Shown here piece by piece: positions 11,950 to 22,675 of a stretch of 64,000 nt of DNA. The notes below the pieces were generated by a model. The model saw nothing but the letters and a program-made list of their open reading frames with translations, did not search any database and had not been told where the DNA came from. The position numbers were made by a program, and so were the translations under genes. The first letter of the stretch is position 1; the number at the start of each line of letters is the position of its first letter. Origin of the DNA: Cryptomeria japonica (taxonomy: Eukaryota; Streptophyta; Pinopsida; Cupressales; Cupressaceae); NCBI RefSeq assembly GCF_030272615.1, contig NC_081406.1, positions 215,954,997 to 216,018,996 on the forward strand, read 5' to 3'.

Positions 11950-12640
11950 ACCTGAAACACCTTCATAATGCTCATTCAACTTCTCCATTGTCTAAACACC
12001 TTAGGAGGGTTCCATCAAAGTTCCTTTGAAATAGGGTATTGCCAAGGATAGTGTAGCAAAAGGATTGATGAAGGAATTTTTGTTGCTAGGTTTTAATGAG
12101 ATGAGGAAGGATGGTTTTGTTGTTTAGGTAGGCATATGTGTCTTGATACCAAGGAGAATTGGGGGCAACAAGTTTATAGACCATTTGTGATTCTAGCATA
12201 TCATATGGGGGCACCAAGAGATGTTCAACTAGGAACTCATATTTGGTACTATTTTTTGGCATTTGTAGCAAGGACCCAATGGTAACCATATCATCTGTAG
12301 ATGTGTTTGTTTCTTGGGGAATCTACCGAAAATGGAGGGAAGTGAAATGTTGTTTATAGTCTTCAACCATGTAGTGATACATGAGAAAATTTTCATCCTT
12401 CATCTAATACTCATCATTGACCTGCCAAATTACTAACTGAGAGTTTCCATAGACACTAAGTTCATGATTTTCCATTCAATGGCCATGCAAATTCCTATGA
12501 TAAGGGCCTCATACTTAGAGATATTTTTTGTGCATGGAAAGGCCAATCTATAGGACTTAGGAATGTAGTCTCCATGTGGAGTGACAAACATGTTGCCTGC
12601 CCCTAATTCTCGTTATGTGTAGGAACCATCAAAATATAGC
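11950..12640 (-). pseudogene. Second (archaeal-type) RNase H and integrase start, Tat-like
   Basis: Minus-strand reading begins YFDGS, followed by GAGNMFVTPHGDYIPKSY, LAFPCTKNISKYEALI and a GICMAIEWKIMN helix. FDGS...SKYEAL is the pattern of the extra RNase H of Tat/Ogre elements. The clean open part 12086-12289 follows it, with LVAPNSPWYQDTYAYLN. Then comes YTILGNTLFQRNFDGTLLRC, the usual sequence leading into the integrase zinc finger, which is lost at about 11950. In-frame stops (for example before IPQETN) disable it. Confidence 0.75.
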
Positions 12641-12799
12641 TTCTAGGGTTGGTCTATGAAAATGTTAGTATTGCATCATAAGGGAAATCTGCAATGAGAG
12701 GATGGTCTTCTTCATTGGGCACTTCTACTAGCTGATCTAAAATGACTTTTCTTTTGATTACTTTTGTATCTACATACTCAATGTCAAATTCATTATCAT

Positions 12800-14000
12800 A
12801 ACCCATTTTCCATTCTACCTATTAAGGATGCCTTTGAGAGTAGGTATTTCAAGGGGTAGGTTTTGAAAATGAGCATGGTTTTTTTATCGAGCATATAGTG
12901 TCAAAGCTTCTATGTGCTTAAGACTATGGTGAGGCAAGCTCATTCAATAGATTTGTAGTTCATCTTATAGCCCACTAGGGTCTGGCTTACATAGTGGATA
13001 ACACATTCTTTATATTGATTATTTTCCTATGCTAAAAGCACCCCTAGTGTGACTAATGTTGTTGATATGTATAGGAGGAGTAGTCTATCAGGGACAAGAT
13101 GCATAAGGAGTAGTAGAGAAGCAAGATATTCTTTGAGTATGCCAAATCCTTTTTGGCATTAAAAATCCCACTTAAACTTTGTGTCTTTGTGAAGTAGATG
13201 AGAAAATTGGCTGCATTGTCAGTAAGTTGGGCTATAAATTATCGAATGAATTGAATTTTTCCTTGTATACTATGTATCTATTTGAGAGTCTTCAGAGGAG
13301 GCATTTCCATGATGGCCTTCACTTTTGTAATATCTACTTTGATGCCTTGTTTGGACATAATAAAACCAAGGATCTTTTTGGAAGTGACCCTAAAGATACA
13401 CTGCTTAGGGTTTAATCTGAGTTTGTACTTTTCAAGATGTTCAAATATATTTGTCAATACTAAAATGTGTCCTTCTCTTGTTTTGGATTTTCCAAGGATA
13501 TCATCTTCATAGTCTTCCATAATGTTGAGCAAAAGGTCATGGAAGATTGTTGTCATAGCCCTTTGATAAGTTTCACCAGCATTCTTCAAACCAAAAGGCA
13601 TCACCTAGTAACAAAAGGTGCCCCACAGAGAAGTGAAAGAAATTTTATGTTGGTCTTCAATTGTGATCTTGATCTGGTTATATCCTGAAAAAACCATCCA
13701 TTAAGGAGAGCATATCATTATCTATTGTGAGATCAACTATCATGTCAATGTTTGGAAGTGGAAAGTCATCCTTATGATGTGCCTTATTGATATCTCTAAA
13801 ATCATTGCATATGTGGATGCCCCCAAATGATTTTCTAATTCAAACTACATTGGAGATCCATTACGGATAATCAACAATAATAAATCCCACAACGAGCATT
13901 TTCTTTAGCTCTGCTTTGACTAGTAAGGAAACTTGGGGATGCATCTTTCTTAACTTTTACTTGATGGGCTTATCATCTAGATATACAACAAGGTGATACA
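12800..14000 (-). pseudogene. Reverse transcriptase and RNase H, Tat-like gypsy
   Basis: RT motifs on the minus strand: RKSFGGIHICNDFRDINKA, DDFPLPNIDMIVD, MPFGLKNAGETYQRAMTT and YEDDILGKSKT. The catalytic box reads YEDD where YVDD or YIDD is usual; both aspartates remain. The open part is 13278-13604. RNase H follows with CQKGFGILKEYL, LLLYISTTLVTLGVLLA and YVSQTLVGYKMNY. Frame changes and stops occur, for example next to GVLLA and after the first RT third. Confidence 0.85.
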
Positions 14001-14155
14001 CCATAATATTTGGGTCTAATCTTGAAATATCGACATAGGACCATGCAAAGTTCTTCTTTATGGTTTTAAGGAAGTCAACATTATTTTGTCACTCCTGATC
14101 ATTTAGCATTTTTTCAATGTGTCTTTTTGGGACTTTCAAGTGTACCAAGGTTGAC

Positions 14156-15600
14156 TTATTTAGTTTCTTCTATCAACATGGATGATGTATTAGGAGGAAG
14201 TATCATGAGAAGCAAGTAAATTCCCTCATCCTCTAGTGCCTTTTGTAGGTTTTCACCACAAGATACATCTTTACTTTTGAATTTTTTATGGTCCAAAGAT
14301 GCCTCATAGAGGTTTTCACCAAGGGAATCTTTATTTTTCTCTTTATTTATACTTTCACAACTAAGGGAGTTTAGTTGAGTACCAAAGTACACATCCTTAT
14401 GTAGTTGTATGTTGCAAACCTTAGTGTGATCATCTTGGTTTTGCATCTCTAAAAGTGCTAAGATGGCATTACTATCTATGCATATGTTTATAGTTGGAGG
14501 TCCTTGTTGGGCCCAATCTATTAGTTAAAGGTCAACAAGAGGGAGGTTATCGAGGATAGATGGGGTTATGGTCATGATATGGGTTTTAGAGGAAAAATTA
14601 TTGAGATATTTTAAAGGCACTTCATAGAATTCCTCTTAATTAGAGTCGTTGACATCAGAAGGAGGTGTTGTTTGAACACTAATGATAGTAGCCTTAGGTA
14701 TAGGGGAGTAACCCAATCTCTTTTTGTGATTGTATGGATTGGGTGCAACAGGTTCTTTTCTTCCTTCTTCTATAGGTCCAAGGCCATATCCTTTGTAACC
14801 CATCTTGTTTTATATAGAAAATGCTTTAGGATATTTCTCTTTGGGTATATCCGTAGGTTCATCATCTTCTTCTTGATTAAACCAAGAGGTGACATCATTT
14901 TCCATGTTGTCTTTTTCCAAGGGACCCCATTACTAGAAGGTAGTGTTTTTGCATTGAATAGTAGGTTTCTTAGGAACATGAATCTCTTTAGGTTGACCAC
15001 ATGATTTAGGTGATACAGGGAGGTGCCCTACATAGAGTGAATATTGTAGAATATACTCTCCACATCGTTTGTCAAATATCTTGTCCTTGATCTTTGGTGG
15101 AGTTGGATTTGAAGTGGAACGATCAATGGGAGGAGTGGTAGATGATGTTGAAGTGAAAAAATTTAGTGGGAAATGGTGGATTTGTTTCTCCTCTAGGAAC
15201 ATTTAGTATTGAAATGGTTGATAATCGGCAAGGATTGTGACCTCTCAGCCATTGTAGGGAAACTTTAAGCATTGATGGTAAGAGGAAGGGACAACTTAGA
15301 TGGAATGGATATTGTATGGGAGATCAAGATCCAAGACTTGACATGTTGTGCCAATTGTGGTTGGGCCAACTTGAAGTGGAAGCTTAATGGTGCCTTGAGA
15401 AACTCTTTCACCATCATCATATACCTTGATAGTAATTTTGCCTATAGAATCAACAAGCTCTTCAGAGAATCCCAATTTCTTAATTAATTAATTGGTAGAT
15501 AGGTTCAAACTAGATCAACCATCAATAAGGACCCTCTTGATTTTATGATTTTGTACAATGGCCTCAATGTAGAGAGGTTTATTGTGAGAGGGGTCATCAG
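14156..15600 (-). pseudogene. Protease and linker region, Tat-like gypsy
   Basis: On the minus strand near 15540-15500 the reading is RVLIDG then a stop then SSLNLST, where an intact protease has DGGSS; the TGA is one base from GGA. About 65 residues later LDLDLPYN is joined directly to IHSI, so about seven residues normally between them (an LGRPW-type flap) are missing. Then comes YHQCLKFPYNG. The segment 14156-15202 carries two open pieces (14156-14446 and 14933-15202) with low-complexity linker composition and no motif I recognise. Confidence 0.6.
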
Positions 15601-15712
15601 ATGGAATGTATTTAGAGGAAAAGATAAGGTGATGCTATGTGGAAAGGTTGTCGATTAGGGATTGAAACTATGAGGCGTTGTAATTATAGGGAACAAGAGA
15701 GGCCAATAATGC

Positions 15713-16323
15713 CTACTTAGAGACTTTATTGTGGATGGTTGAATTATTAATAAGCTCAAGGATGGATATGTATGTAGGCATCTTATTGAGGTGATCAAGA
15801 ATAGTGTAGTGAGAGGTGGATGGTGTGGAGGAAAAATATGAAGGCGAAGAACCTTGGATGATTACCCTTGTTTTTCTAGTGGCTGCATTGCAATTGTTAA
15901 AAGATGTTGCATTTGAAGGAGAGGATCCTTGAATAACTATCTTTTTGGGAGGTGGGGACATGGTGAATGGCGATCCTTCCCCTATGGGGTGTAGGCATGG
16001 AATCAGATCCCTAAATGGTTATGGTGTTTACATGATGTTTTGAGGGTTCAATATGACCTAGGAGGGAGTCAAATCCGATGATGGTGTTGGTTCACTTATG
16101 AGAAACTACATGAGATGATGAACCTTTGTCTTTTCTATGTTTAGGGAAAGGGTATTAGTACATTTTGACCTTATCATTGGCATTATTGTTTTTAACCATA
16201 ATTTCAATATCACCCTTATCAATTAGGTCTTGAATGTAAATTTTTAGCCTCATTGCACTTTCTAGTGGTATGTGTTGGATATTGTTGAGAGGTTTGTTCA
16301 AACAATGTTTTTTCATTGATGTC
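15713..16323 (-). pseudogene. Gag C-terminal part, Tat-like gypsy
   Basis: Open pieces at 16155-16358 (MQNIINSS... at the element A border is chance; the real reading has EKTLFEQTSQQYPTHTTRKC then LKIYIQDLIDKGDIEI) and 15713-15961 (two GSSPS repeats). QDLIDKGDIEI-type sequence before a low-complexity tail is common in gypsy Gag. The reading frame enters from the far side of element A. Confidence 0.6.
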
Positions 16324-17257
16324 TGTTGGCAATTGGAGGAATTGATTATGTTTTGCATTGATGTTTTGTCATTGTTGGCAACACCAACTATTTTGGTTGT
16401 TTATTGGTTTTCGGTAGGTTCCAATAGAGCGGTTGGATTATGATATTGAACCAGTATGCTCTGGTATGCTTCGGTTTGTGGAATTGGTTTGGATCCATCA
16501 TTCATACTATTCATATGTGTATCATGATCAATTGCTTCAGGATTTGATGACTAAGGAGCTATCATTTGGTCTAGTAAGCCTTTTGGTCACCAGTAAGGGT
16601 TCTATTAGTAGAGCTTTGTTGAAGATCTTTTTATGCACGTGATAAGTAGTGTTGGCATAGCTTCTAGATGGCTTTTGGGATGCTGATGGTTATCTTGCTC
16701 ATGCTCATATTGATTGGTGGTACTGGATTTGGGTCTGGACCTAATGCTATCTTATTCGGCTAGGTTATAGACCGGTTTATGTCACATGTTGGTGGATGAT
16801 CTTGATGTGTTTTTGGTTGGATCTATTGATTGGATTATGTTGTTTCGATCCTAGGCCAACTTGGTTGATCATTGGATTGTGGGTTTATGTTATGAATTTA
16901 TTGTATTATCTTTTAGGTGGCTGACCTAATTGTTTAGCTCCTAGGTTGGTATAAATATGATATAAGATCTCTTTGTAGATCATGGGTTTTTCGGATATAG
17001 GTTTATCTATGTGCAAAAAAGGTTGTAATCATATGCAGAGGTTTTGGTCAATCATAGGTGATCAAATTGGGTTGGTGAAAGATGTTTAAGACCTCTGATA
17101 CTGAGCTTAACTAGAATTGTATTCAGGCATAGGAGATGTTATTCTTGCAGTTCACTCTTCTTTATGGATTGTAGTCTAGATTTATTTTGTAGTTAGTGAG
17201 GCTCCTTTTGTGATCAGTAGTGCGCTCTAGGTCGTTGGCCTTCCTGCATGTGTAGTC
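16324..17257 (+). repeat. 5' LTR of element A, first part
   Basis: Begins TGTTGGCAATTGGAGG and matches the 3' LTR from 33855. It is interrupted at 17257 by element B and resumes at 22324. Confidence 0.88.
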
Positions 17258-17732
17258 TGTTGAAATGTGGTGACTGATCAGCAAAGTACAGTACACTCAG
17301 CACGTATCCTTGTCGTGGTTCGGGGCTAGGCTAGGCCCCAAGTGGGGGTTTGGGGGCGGTAGCCCCCAAAGTGGGCGAAGCCTGCTACGGGGGTTTAGGG
17401 GTGGTAGCCTCTGAGAAAAAAAAATTTGCCATTTTTTGTTGATGAAAACCGACATTGTAATAAAACCCTAAAAAGGCTGACTTTGTTTGTTGCCCTAAAA
17501 ATGCATGTTATAAGCGGCTGGGATGCTTAAGGTATTGTAGTGTTGATGTACTATTTTTGCTAGATAATAAGAAAGATTGGATGGCTATGTATGGTGGATG
17601 TAACCCATTCTGGGTGAACAACGTTAAATCTTTGTGTTAGCTGTGTCCTATTTTATTCCTTTATCTTTCGTATTTAAATCTGCATATAATTGTTAGTTCA
17701 TATTTGCTTCGGATTTGCTTGAAACCCTAACA
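17258..17732 (+). repeat. 5' LTR of element B
   Basis: Starts TGTTGAAATG after TSD TAGTC and ends CCTAACA before the PBS. Its first part is GC-rich with GGGGGCGGTAGCCCCC, an imperfect hairpin around 17353-17370. Confidence 0.93.
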
Positions 17733-17734
17733 AT

Positions 17735-17746
17735 TGGTATCAGAGC
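17735..17746 (+). promoter_or_regulatory. Primer binding site of element B (initiator Met tRNA)
   Basis: TGGTATCAGAGC two bases after the LTR end, the standard plant iMet-tRNA PBS. Confidence 0.92.
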
Positions 17747-17792
17747 GAGGATTTCTGTAAATTGGCAGTACTTTCAAATTTGAGTGGGAGCA

Positions 17793-18650
17793 ATGGAGGA
17801 TTCCAAATTCAAGGTCAAAAAGTTTAATGGCCAGAATTATCAATTATGGAAAATGCAGGTGGAGGATTACCTATATCAAAAGGATTTGTGGCGGCCATTG
17901 GAAGGAAAGGAAAAGAAAGCGACCACAATGTCAAATGAAGAATGGGACATTTTAGATAGAAAGGCACTGGGATCCATTCGATTGTGCCTTGCACCGTCTG
18001 TAGCTTTCAATATAATAGAAGCAAAAATGGTTGTAGATTTGATGGCAACATTGGCTAAGTTGTATGAGAAATTGTTGCCTTCGAATAAGGTATTTCTTAT
18101 GAAGCATTTGTTTAATTTGAAAATGAGTGAGGGAGGATCTATAGTAGAGCACTTAAATGAATTTAATACAATAACCAGTAAATTGTCTTCAGTAAAAATT
18201 ACCTTTACAGAAGAGGTTAGGGCTCTCTTGATTTTATGTTCTTTGCCAGAAAGCTGGAATAGATTGGTTATGGTTGTAAGTAACTCTATCTCTGGTAAAA
18301 ATACTTTGGTATTTGATGATATTGTTGGTGTTATCCTAAGTGAGGAAATGCGAAGGAAAAGAATAGGTGAGACTCCAATATCATCAAGTAGTGTTTTGAA
18401 TGTGGAGAACATAGGAAGATCAAAGAAAGAGGAAAAAGTCCTTGGAATGAGAAGTCATGAGGGAAGTCAAAGAAAGGACGCTCTCAATCTAGAGGAAAGA
18501 AAGATTGCTGGTACTGCGGAAAGCCTAGTCATCTAAAGAAAGATTGTTGGTCTTGGAAAAACAAAGAAGGAGACAATAGTAAGGAAGCTAATATTGCAAG
18601 AAATACTTTACAAGATGCTTTAATCTTATGTTTGGATAATGTTAATGATT
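17793..18650 (+). pseudogene. Gag of copia element B
   Basis: ATG at 17793 (MEDSKFKVKKFNGQNYQLWK), the typical start of copia Gag with the FNG-NY-LWK motif (UBN2-type). The frame stays open to about 18410, then a frameshift moves the rest to another frame. In that frame 18506-18547 encodes CWYCGKPSHLKKDC, a complete CX2CX4HX4C zinc knuckle. Intact Gag forms the particle and the knuckle binds RNA. The upstream open stretch continues to 18536 in the wrong frame, so the terminal residues there are not Gag. Confidence 0.88.
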
Positions 18651-19000
18651 CCTGGGTAATAGATTCTGGGGCTTCATTTCATGCTACACCCCATAGAAAA
18701 TATTTTCTAGATTATATTCAAGGTGATTTTGGATAGGTATATTTGGGTGATGATGAGCCTTGTCAAATTGTTGGAAAAGGAAAGATAAAGATCAAGTTGT
18801 AGAATGGAAATGACTGGTTTCTGCAGGAGGTAAGACATGTTCCTAACTTAAGAAGAAATTTAATTTCTGCAGGGCAACTAGGTAGTGAAGGTTGCATAGT
18901 TACCCTCTTAGACAATTTCTGGAAGGTCACTAAAGGATCTTTAGTAGTAGCTAAAGGTGCGAAGGTAGGCACATTATATTTGTGTACTGGTAACACTTAC
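18651..19000 (+). pseudogene. Aspartic protease of copia element B
   Basis: WVIDSGASFHATPH near 18654-18695 is the copia protease active site; it continues in VYLGDDEPCQIVGKGK and VRHVPNLRRNLISAGQL. Stops lie just before VYLGDD and in the KIKL-stop-NGNDW stretch, so it cannot be made as one chain. Confidence 0.85.
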
Positions 19001-19951
19001 TCTACCTTAACTGCTATAGATAAAGTTACTGTAGGGACAACAACAATAGATGTTGTAAGAATAGATTTGATAATGTGGCACCATAGGCTTGGGCACATGA
19101 GTGAGAAAGGGATGAAAATCCTTCACTCCAAAAATCTATTGCCAGGACTAAAGAAGATTTATTTAGAGTTCTGTGAAAACTGTGTTTATGGCAAATAGAA
19201 AAGAGTCATATTTCTCAAGGTTAGGAAAGAGAAGAAGAGTGAGAAGTTAGAGCTTGTGCATTCAGATGTATGGAGACCAGCTCAGGTATCGTCTCTTGGT
19301 GGCTCTTGTTATTATGTTATTTTTATTGATGACTCAACCAAAAAAACATGGGTATATTTCCTAAAACAAAAATTAGATGTTTTTGAAACTTTTAAGAAAT
19401 GGAAAGCTTTGGTTGAGAATGAGACAGAAAAAAAGTTGAAGTGTCTCAGATTGGATAATGGAGCTGAGTATTGTAGCAAAACATTTGAAGATTACTGCTC
19501 CTTAAATGGGATTCAAAAGCAGAAGATAGTTCCAAGAACTCCATAGGAAAATGGTGCGTCAGAGAGAATGAATAGGACTATCATGGAACGCGTGAGGAGC
19601 ATGAGATTGCATATTGGATTGCCCTTACATTTTTGGGTAGATGTCATACATACTGTTGTCTATTTGATAAATAGAGGACCTTCAACCCCTTTGGATGGTG
19701 GTATTCCAGAGGAGGCATGGATTGGTAAAAAGGTAAATTATTCTTTTCCGAAAACGTTTGGTTGTGAAGCTTTTGTCCATGTTGATAAAGAAAACATAAC
19801 CAAGCTTGATACTAAATCTCGTAAATGTACCTTCATTGGATATGGGATAGATGAATATGGCTATCGGTTATGGGATTTTCAAAATAAGAAAATAACTAGA
19901 AGTAGAGATGTTATATTCAATGAGAAGGTTATGTATAAAGAACAGATGTAG
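19000..19951 (+). pseudogene. Integrase of copia element B
   Basis: The zinc finger reads WHHRLGHMSEKGM...CENCVYGK (HHCC). The catalytic core has HSDVW (first Asp), LRLDNGAEY (second Asp) and ENGASER (Glu). The core continues to LHFWVDVIHTVVYLINRGP and ends FIGYGIDEYGYRLWD. TAG stops after CVYGK and within TP-stop-ENG interrupt it; both positions normally hold Gln, so CAG or CAA became a stop. A further TAG follows KEQM at 19951. Confidence 0.92.
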
Positions 19952-19984
19952 GAAAAGAAGCATGAATAGGACAAACAAGAATAT

Positions 19985-21700
19985 GTGGTGCTGGATGAGA
20001 TTCCAGAAAATGAAATGCCACAAGTACCTGATGCTCAGCAACAACAGATTGTCCCACAAACTCCTGCAAGTGTTAGATGTTCTATGAGGTCAAGTAGACC
20101 CCCTGAAAGATTTTCTCCTTCTTTGTATTCTATATTATTAACTAATTCTAATGAACCAGAAGAATATGAAGAAGCAATGTAGGTGGATGCCAAACAACAG
20201 TGAGAGCTAGGCATGAAAGAGGAGATGGACTCCTTGATGAAAAATAAGACTTGGGACTTAGTCCCTTTACCTGTAGAAAAAAGAGTCTTGCCTAACAAAT
20301 CTATTTATAGGCTGAAGGAGGAGGAAGGAGGTTAGAAAAGATATAAGGTCAGGCTTGTGGTAAAAGGTTTTGCACAAAAAAAGGGTATAGATTATGATGA
20401 AATATTTTCTCCAGTTGTAAAAATGACTTCAATTAGAACTGTACTTAGTCTTGTGGCTACAAATGATTTACATCTTGAACAATTAGATGTGAAAATAGCT
20501 TTTCTCCATGGAGATTTGAAGGAGGAAATTTACATGTTGCAACCACAGAGATATGAGGTCAAAGGTAAGGAGAACTTGGTGTGCAGGTTGAAGAAAAGTT
20601 TGTATGGCCTAAAGCAAGCACCCCGATAATGGTATTTAAAATTTGATAGTTTCATGGCTGAACATGATTATCATAGATGTCATTCTAATCATTGTGTATA
20701 TTTCAAGAGATTGGATAATGGCAGTTATATTATCCTGTTGCTTTATGTCGATGACATGCTTGTTGCTAGTTCTAACATGGAACACATAAATGATCTTAAA
20801 TAGAAATTAGCCAGGTCATTTTCTATGAAGGATTTGGGTGCAGCTAAGCAAATTCTCGGTATGAGGATTACATGGGACAGAAAAAATAGAACCTTGAATT
20901 TGTCCCAAAGTGACTATATAAAGAAGGTGTTGAAAAGATTTAACATGCAGGATGCAAAAGAAGTTAGTACACCTTTGGCTATTCATTTCAAATTGACTAA
21001 GGAGATGTGCCAAAAGGCACAGGAAGAGGTAAAGAAAATGTCTAACATCCCGTATTCATCAACTGTTGGCAGTCTGATGTATGCAATGGTATGCACAAGG
21101 CCAGATATTGCACATGCAGTGGGAGTTGTGAGCAGGTTTATGAGTAATCCGGGTATGGAACATTGGAATGCTGTGAAATGGATCCTTCAGTATTTGAAAG
21201 GAACCACTACAAAGGCATTATGTTTCAAAGGATCTAATGCTACTCTGAGTGGTTTTGTTGACTCTGATCTGGCAAGTGATATTGATTCACGGAGGAGCAC
21301 TATAGGGTATGTTTTTACTATAGGGGGAACTGCAGTCAGTTGGATTTCTAGGCTGCAAAACATTGTTGCACTTTCAACCACTGAAGCTGAGTATGTTGCT
21401 GCTATAGAAGCCAGCAAGGAGATGATTTGGTTACAATGTTTTTTGGAGGAATTGGGTCAGACACAGGAGGAACACCCATTGTATACTGATAGCTAGAGTG
21501 TCATTCATCTTGCGAAGAATTATGCTTTTCATTCAAGGACAAAGAACATGCAGCTTAGGTACCACTTCATCTGGACTGTTGTGGAGGAGGGTCAGTTACG
21601 GCTTGAGAAGATTCACACAAGTGAGAATCCAGCCGATATGTTCATGAAGGCAGTTCCACAAGAGAAGCTGATTTCTTCCTCAGTTTCTGTTGATCTTCTT
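19985..21700 (+). pseudogene. Reverse transcriptase and RNase H of copia element B
   Basis: [59 protein letters not shown] and LLYVDDMLVAS with the catalytic YVDD. Then MKDLGAAKQILGMRI, the YSSTVGSLMYAM block and TRPDIAHAVGVVSRFMSNP. RNase H: SGFVDSDLASDIDSRRSTIG and ALSTTEAEYVA, ending HTSENPADMFMKAVP and a TGA near 21705. Stops interrupt, for example after APR and DLK and within TDS-stop-SVIHLAKN. Most are one transition from Gln or Trp codons. Confidence 0.93.
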
Positions 21701-21783
21701 GATTGATAATTGTGGAATGTATACTAGTCGAGTCCTAGTGTTTTATCCAGTGGATGTTGCATGTATAGTGATGTCGTGTAGTT

Positions 21784-21842
21784 TCAGTCTCCAAGTGGGA
21801 GATTGTTCGATGTGGAGCTTGATCAGTCTCCAAGTGGGAGAT
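21784..21842 (+). promoter_or_regulatory. Duplicated polypurine tract of element B
   Basis: CAGTCTCCAAGTGGGAGATT occurs twice, at about 21784 and 21823. The second copy directly precedes the 3' LTR; the first is followed by TGTTCGATG, resembling an LTR start. Confidence 0.75.
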
Positions 21843-22318
21843 TGTTGAAATGTGGCGACTGATTAGCAAAGTATTGTACACTCAGCATGTATCCTTGCTG
21901 GGGTTTGGGGCTGGGCTAGGCCCTGAGCAGGGGTTTGGAGGTGGCAGCCCCCAAAGCAAGAGAAGCCCGCTATGGGGGTTCGGGAGCGGTAGCCCCCGAG
22001 AAAATTTTTTTTGCCATTTTTTTGTTGATGAAAACTGACATTGTAATAAAACCCTAAAAAGGCTGACTTTGTTTGTTGCCCTAAAAATGCATGTTATAAG
22101 TGGCTGGGATGCTTAAGGCATTGTAGTGTTGGTGTACTATTTTTGCTGGATAATAAGAAAGATTGGATGACTGTGTATGGTGGACGTAACCCATTCTGGG
22201 TGAACCATGTTAAATCTCTATGTTATCTGTGTCCTATTTTATTCCTTTATCTTTCGTATTTAAATCTGCATATAATTGTTAGTTAATATTTGCTTCAGAT
22301 CTTCTTGAAACCCTAACA
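21843..22318 (+). repeat. 3' LTR of element B
   Basis: Matches 17258-17732 and ends CCCTAACA before the second TAGTC. Confidence 0.93.
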
Positions 22319-22323
22319 TAGTC

Positions 22324-22619
22324 CCCTCTTTATGTAATCACATACTTGCTATAGAAGTATTATCTGACCGTGGGTAGGCTTCCCATCGTGGTTTTTCCCT
22401 TTACCAGGTTTTCCATGTACAAATTTTGGTGTTATCTTTTTTGGATGGTAGGTAAATGTTCTTGTGGATTATATTTGTGTTTAACTGTTATATCTCTTAT
22501 TTAAGTATTTAGTTTATGTATTCCGGTAATAAGGTTTTAATGCTTAAAGTTATATAATTTTTTAACAATTGATTCACTCCCACTCTCAGTTGTTCACTGG
22601 TTATCTGAGTTGTCTAACA
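22324..22619 (+). repeat. 5' LTR of element A, second part
   Basis: Resumes after B at CCCTCTTTATG and ends TCTAACA at 22619. It matches the end of the 3' LTR (34793-35085). Confidence 0.88.
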
Positions 22620-22621
22620 AT

Positions 22622-22633
22622 TGGTATTCGAGC
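22622..22633 (+). promoter_or_regulatory. Primer binding site of element A, decayed iMet type
   Basis: TGGTATTCGAGC is a near match to TGGTATCAGAGC, two bases after the LTR end. Confidence 0.8.
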
Positions 22634-22675
22634 CTAGTCCTCTCTGTAGAAGCTTAACCGCTCGAGGAAGATCCT

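Larger units (their letters stand above)
11950..16323 (-). mobile_element. Tat/Ogre-type Ty3/gypsy element, part 1 (3' part; 5' part lies beyond 35085)
   Basis: Minus-strand order is gag C-terminus (16323-15960), protease (~15600-15200), RT (~14000-13270), RNase H (~13200-12800), a second RNase H (~12640-12090) and the first residues of integrase (to ~11950). The second RNase H between RNase H and integrase is the known hallmark of the Tat lineage. The gag reading frame continues beyond element A at 35086, so this is an old element split by A's insertion. All genes carry stops. The integrase side is cut at the border with the chromovirus remnant. Confidence 0.78.
17258..22318 (+). mobile_element. 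Copia element B (Tork-like), nested in the LTR of A
   Basis: LTRs at 17258-17732 and 21843-22318 (475 and 476 bp) start TGTTGAAATG and end CCCTAACA. A perfect duplication TAGTC flanks it (17253-17257 and 22319-22323). It has an iMet-type PBS, gag, protease, integrase, RT and RNase H in copia order, and a PPT. Total length is 5061 bp, normal for a compact copia element. LTR differences are mostly C/T and G/A, concentrated in the GC-rich first half. About a dozen stops inactivate it. Confidence 0.95.

Noticed and set aside
17876-18412. 178-codon minus-strand ORF in element B
   Set aside because: Antisense shadow of the gag coding frame.
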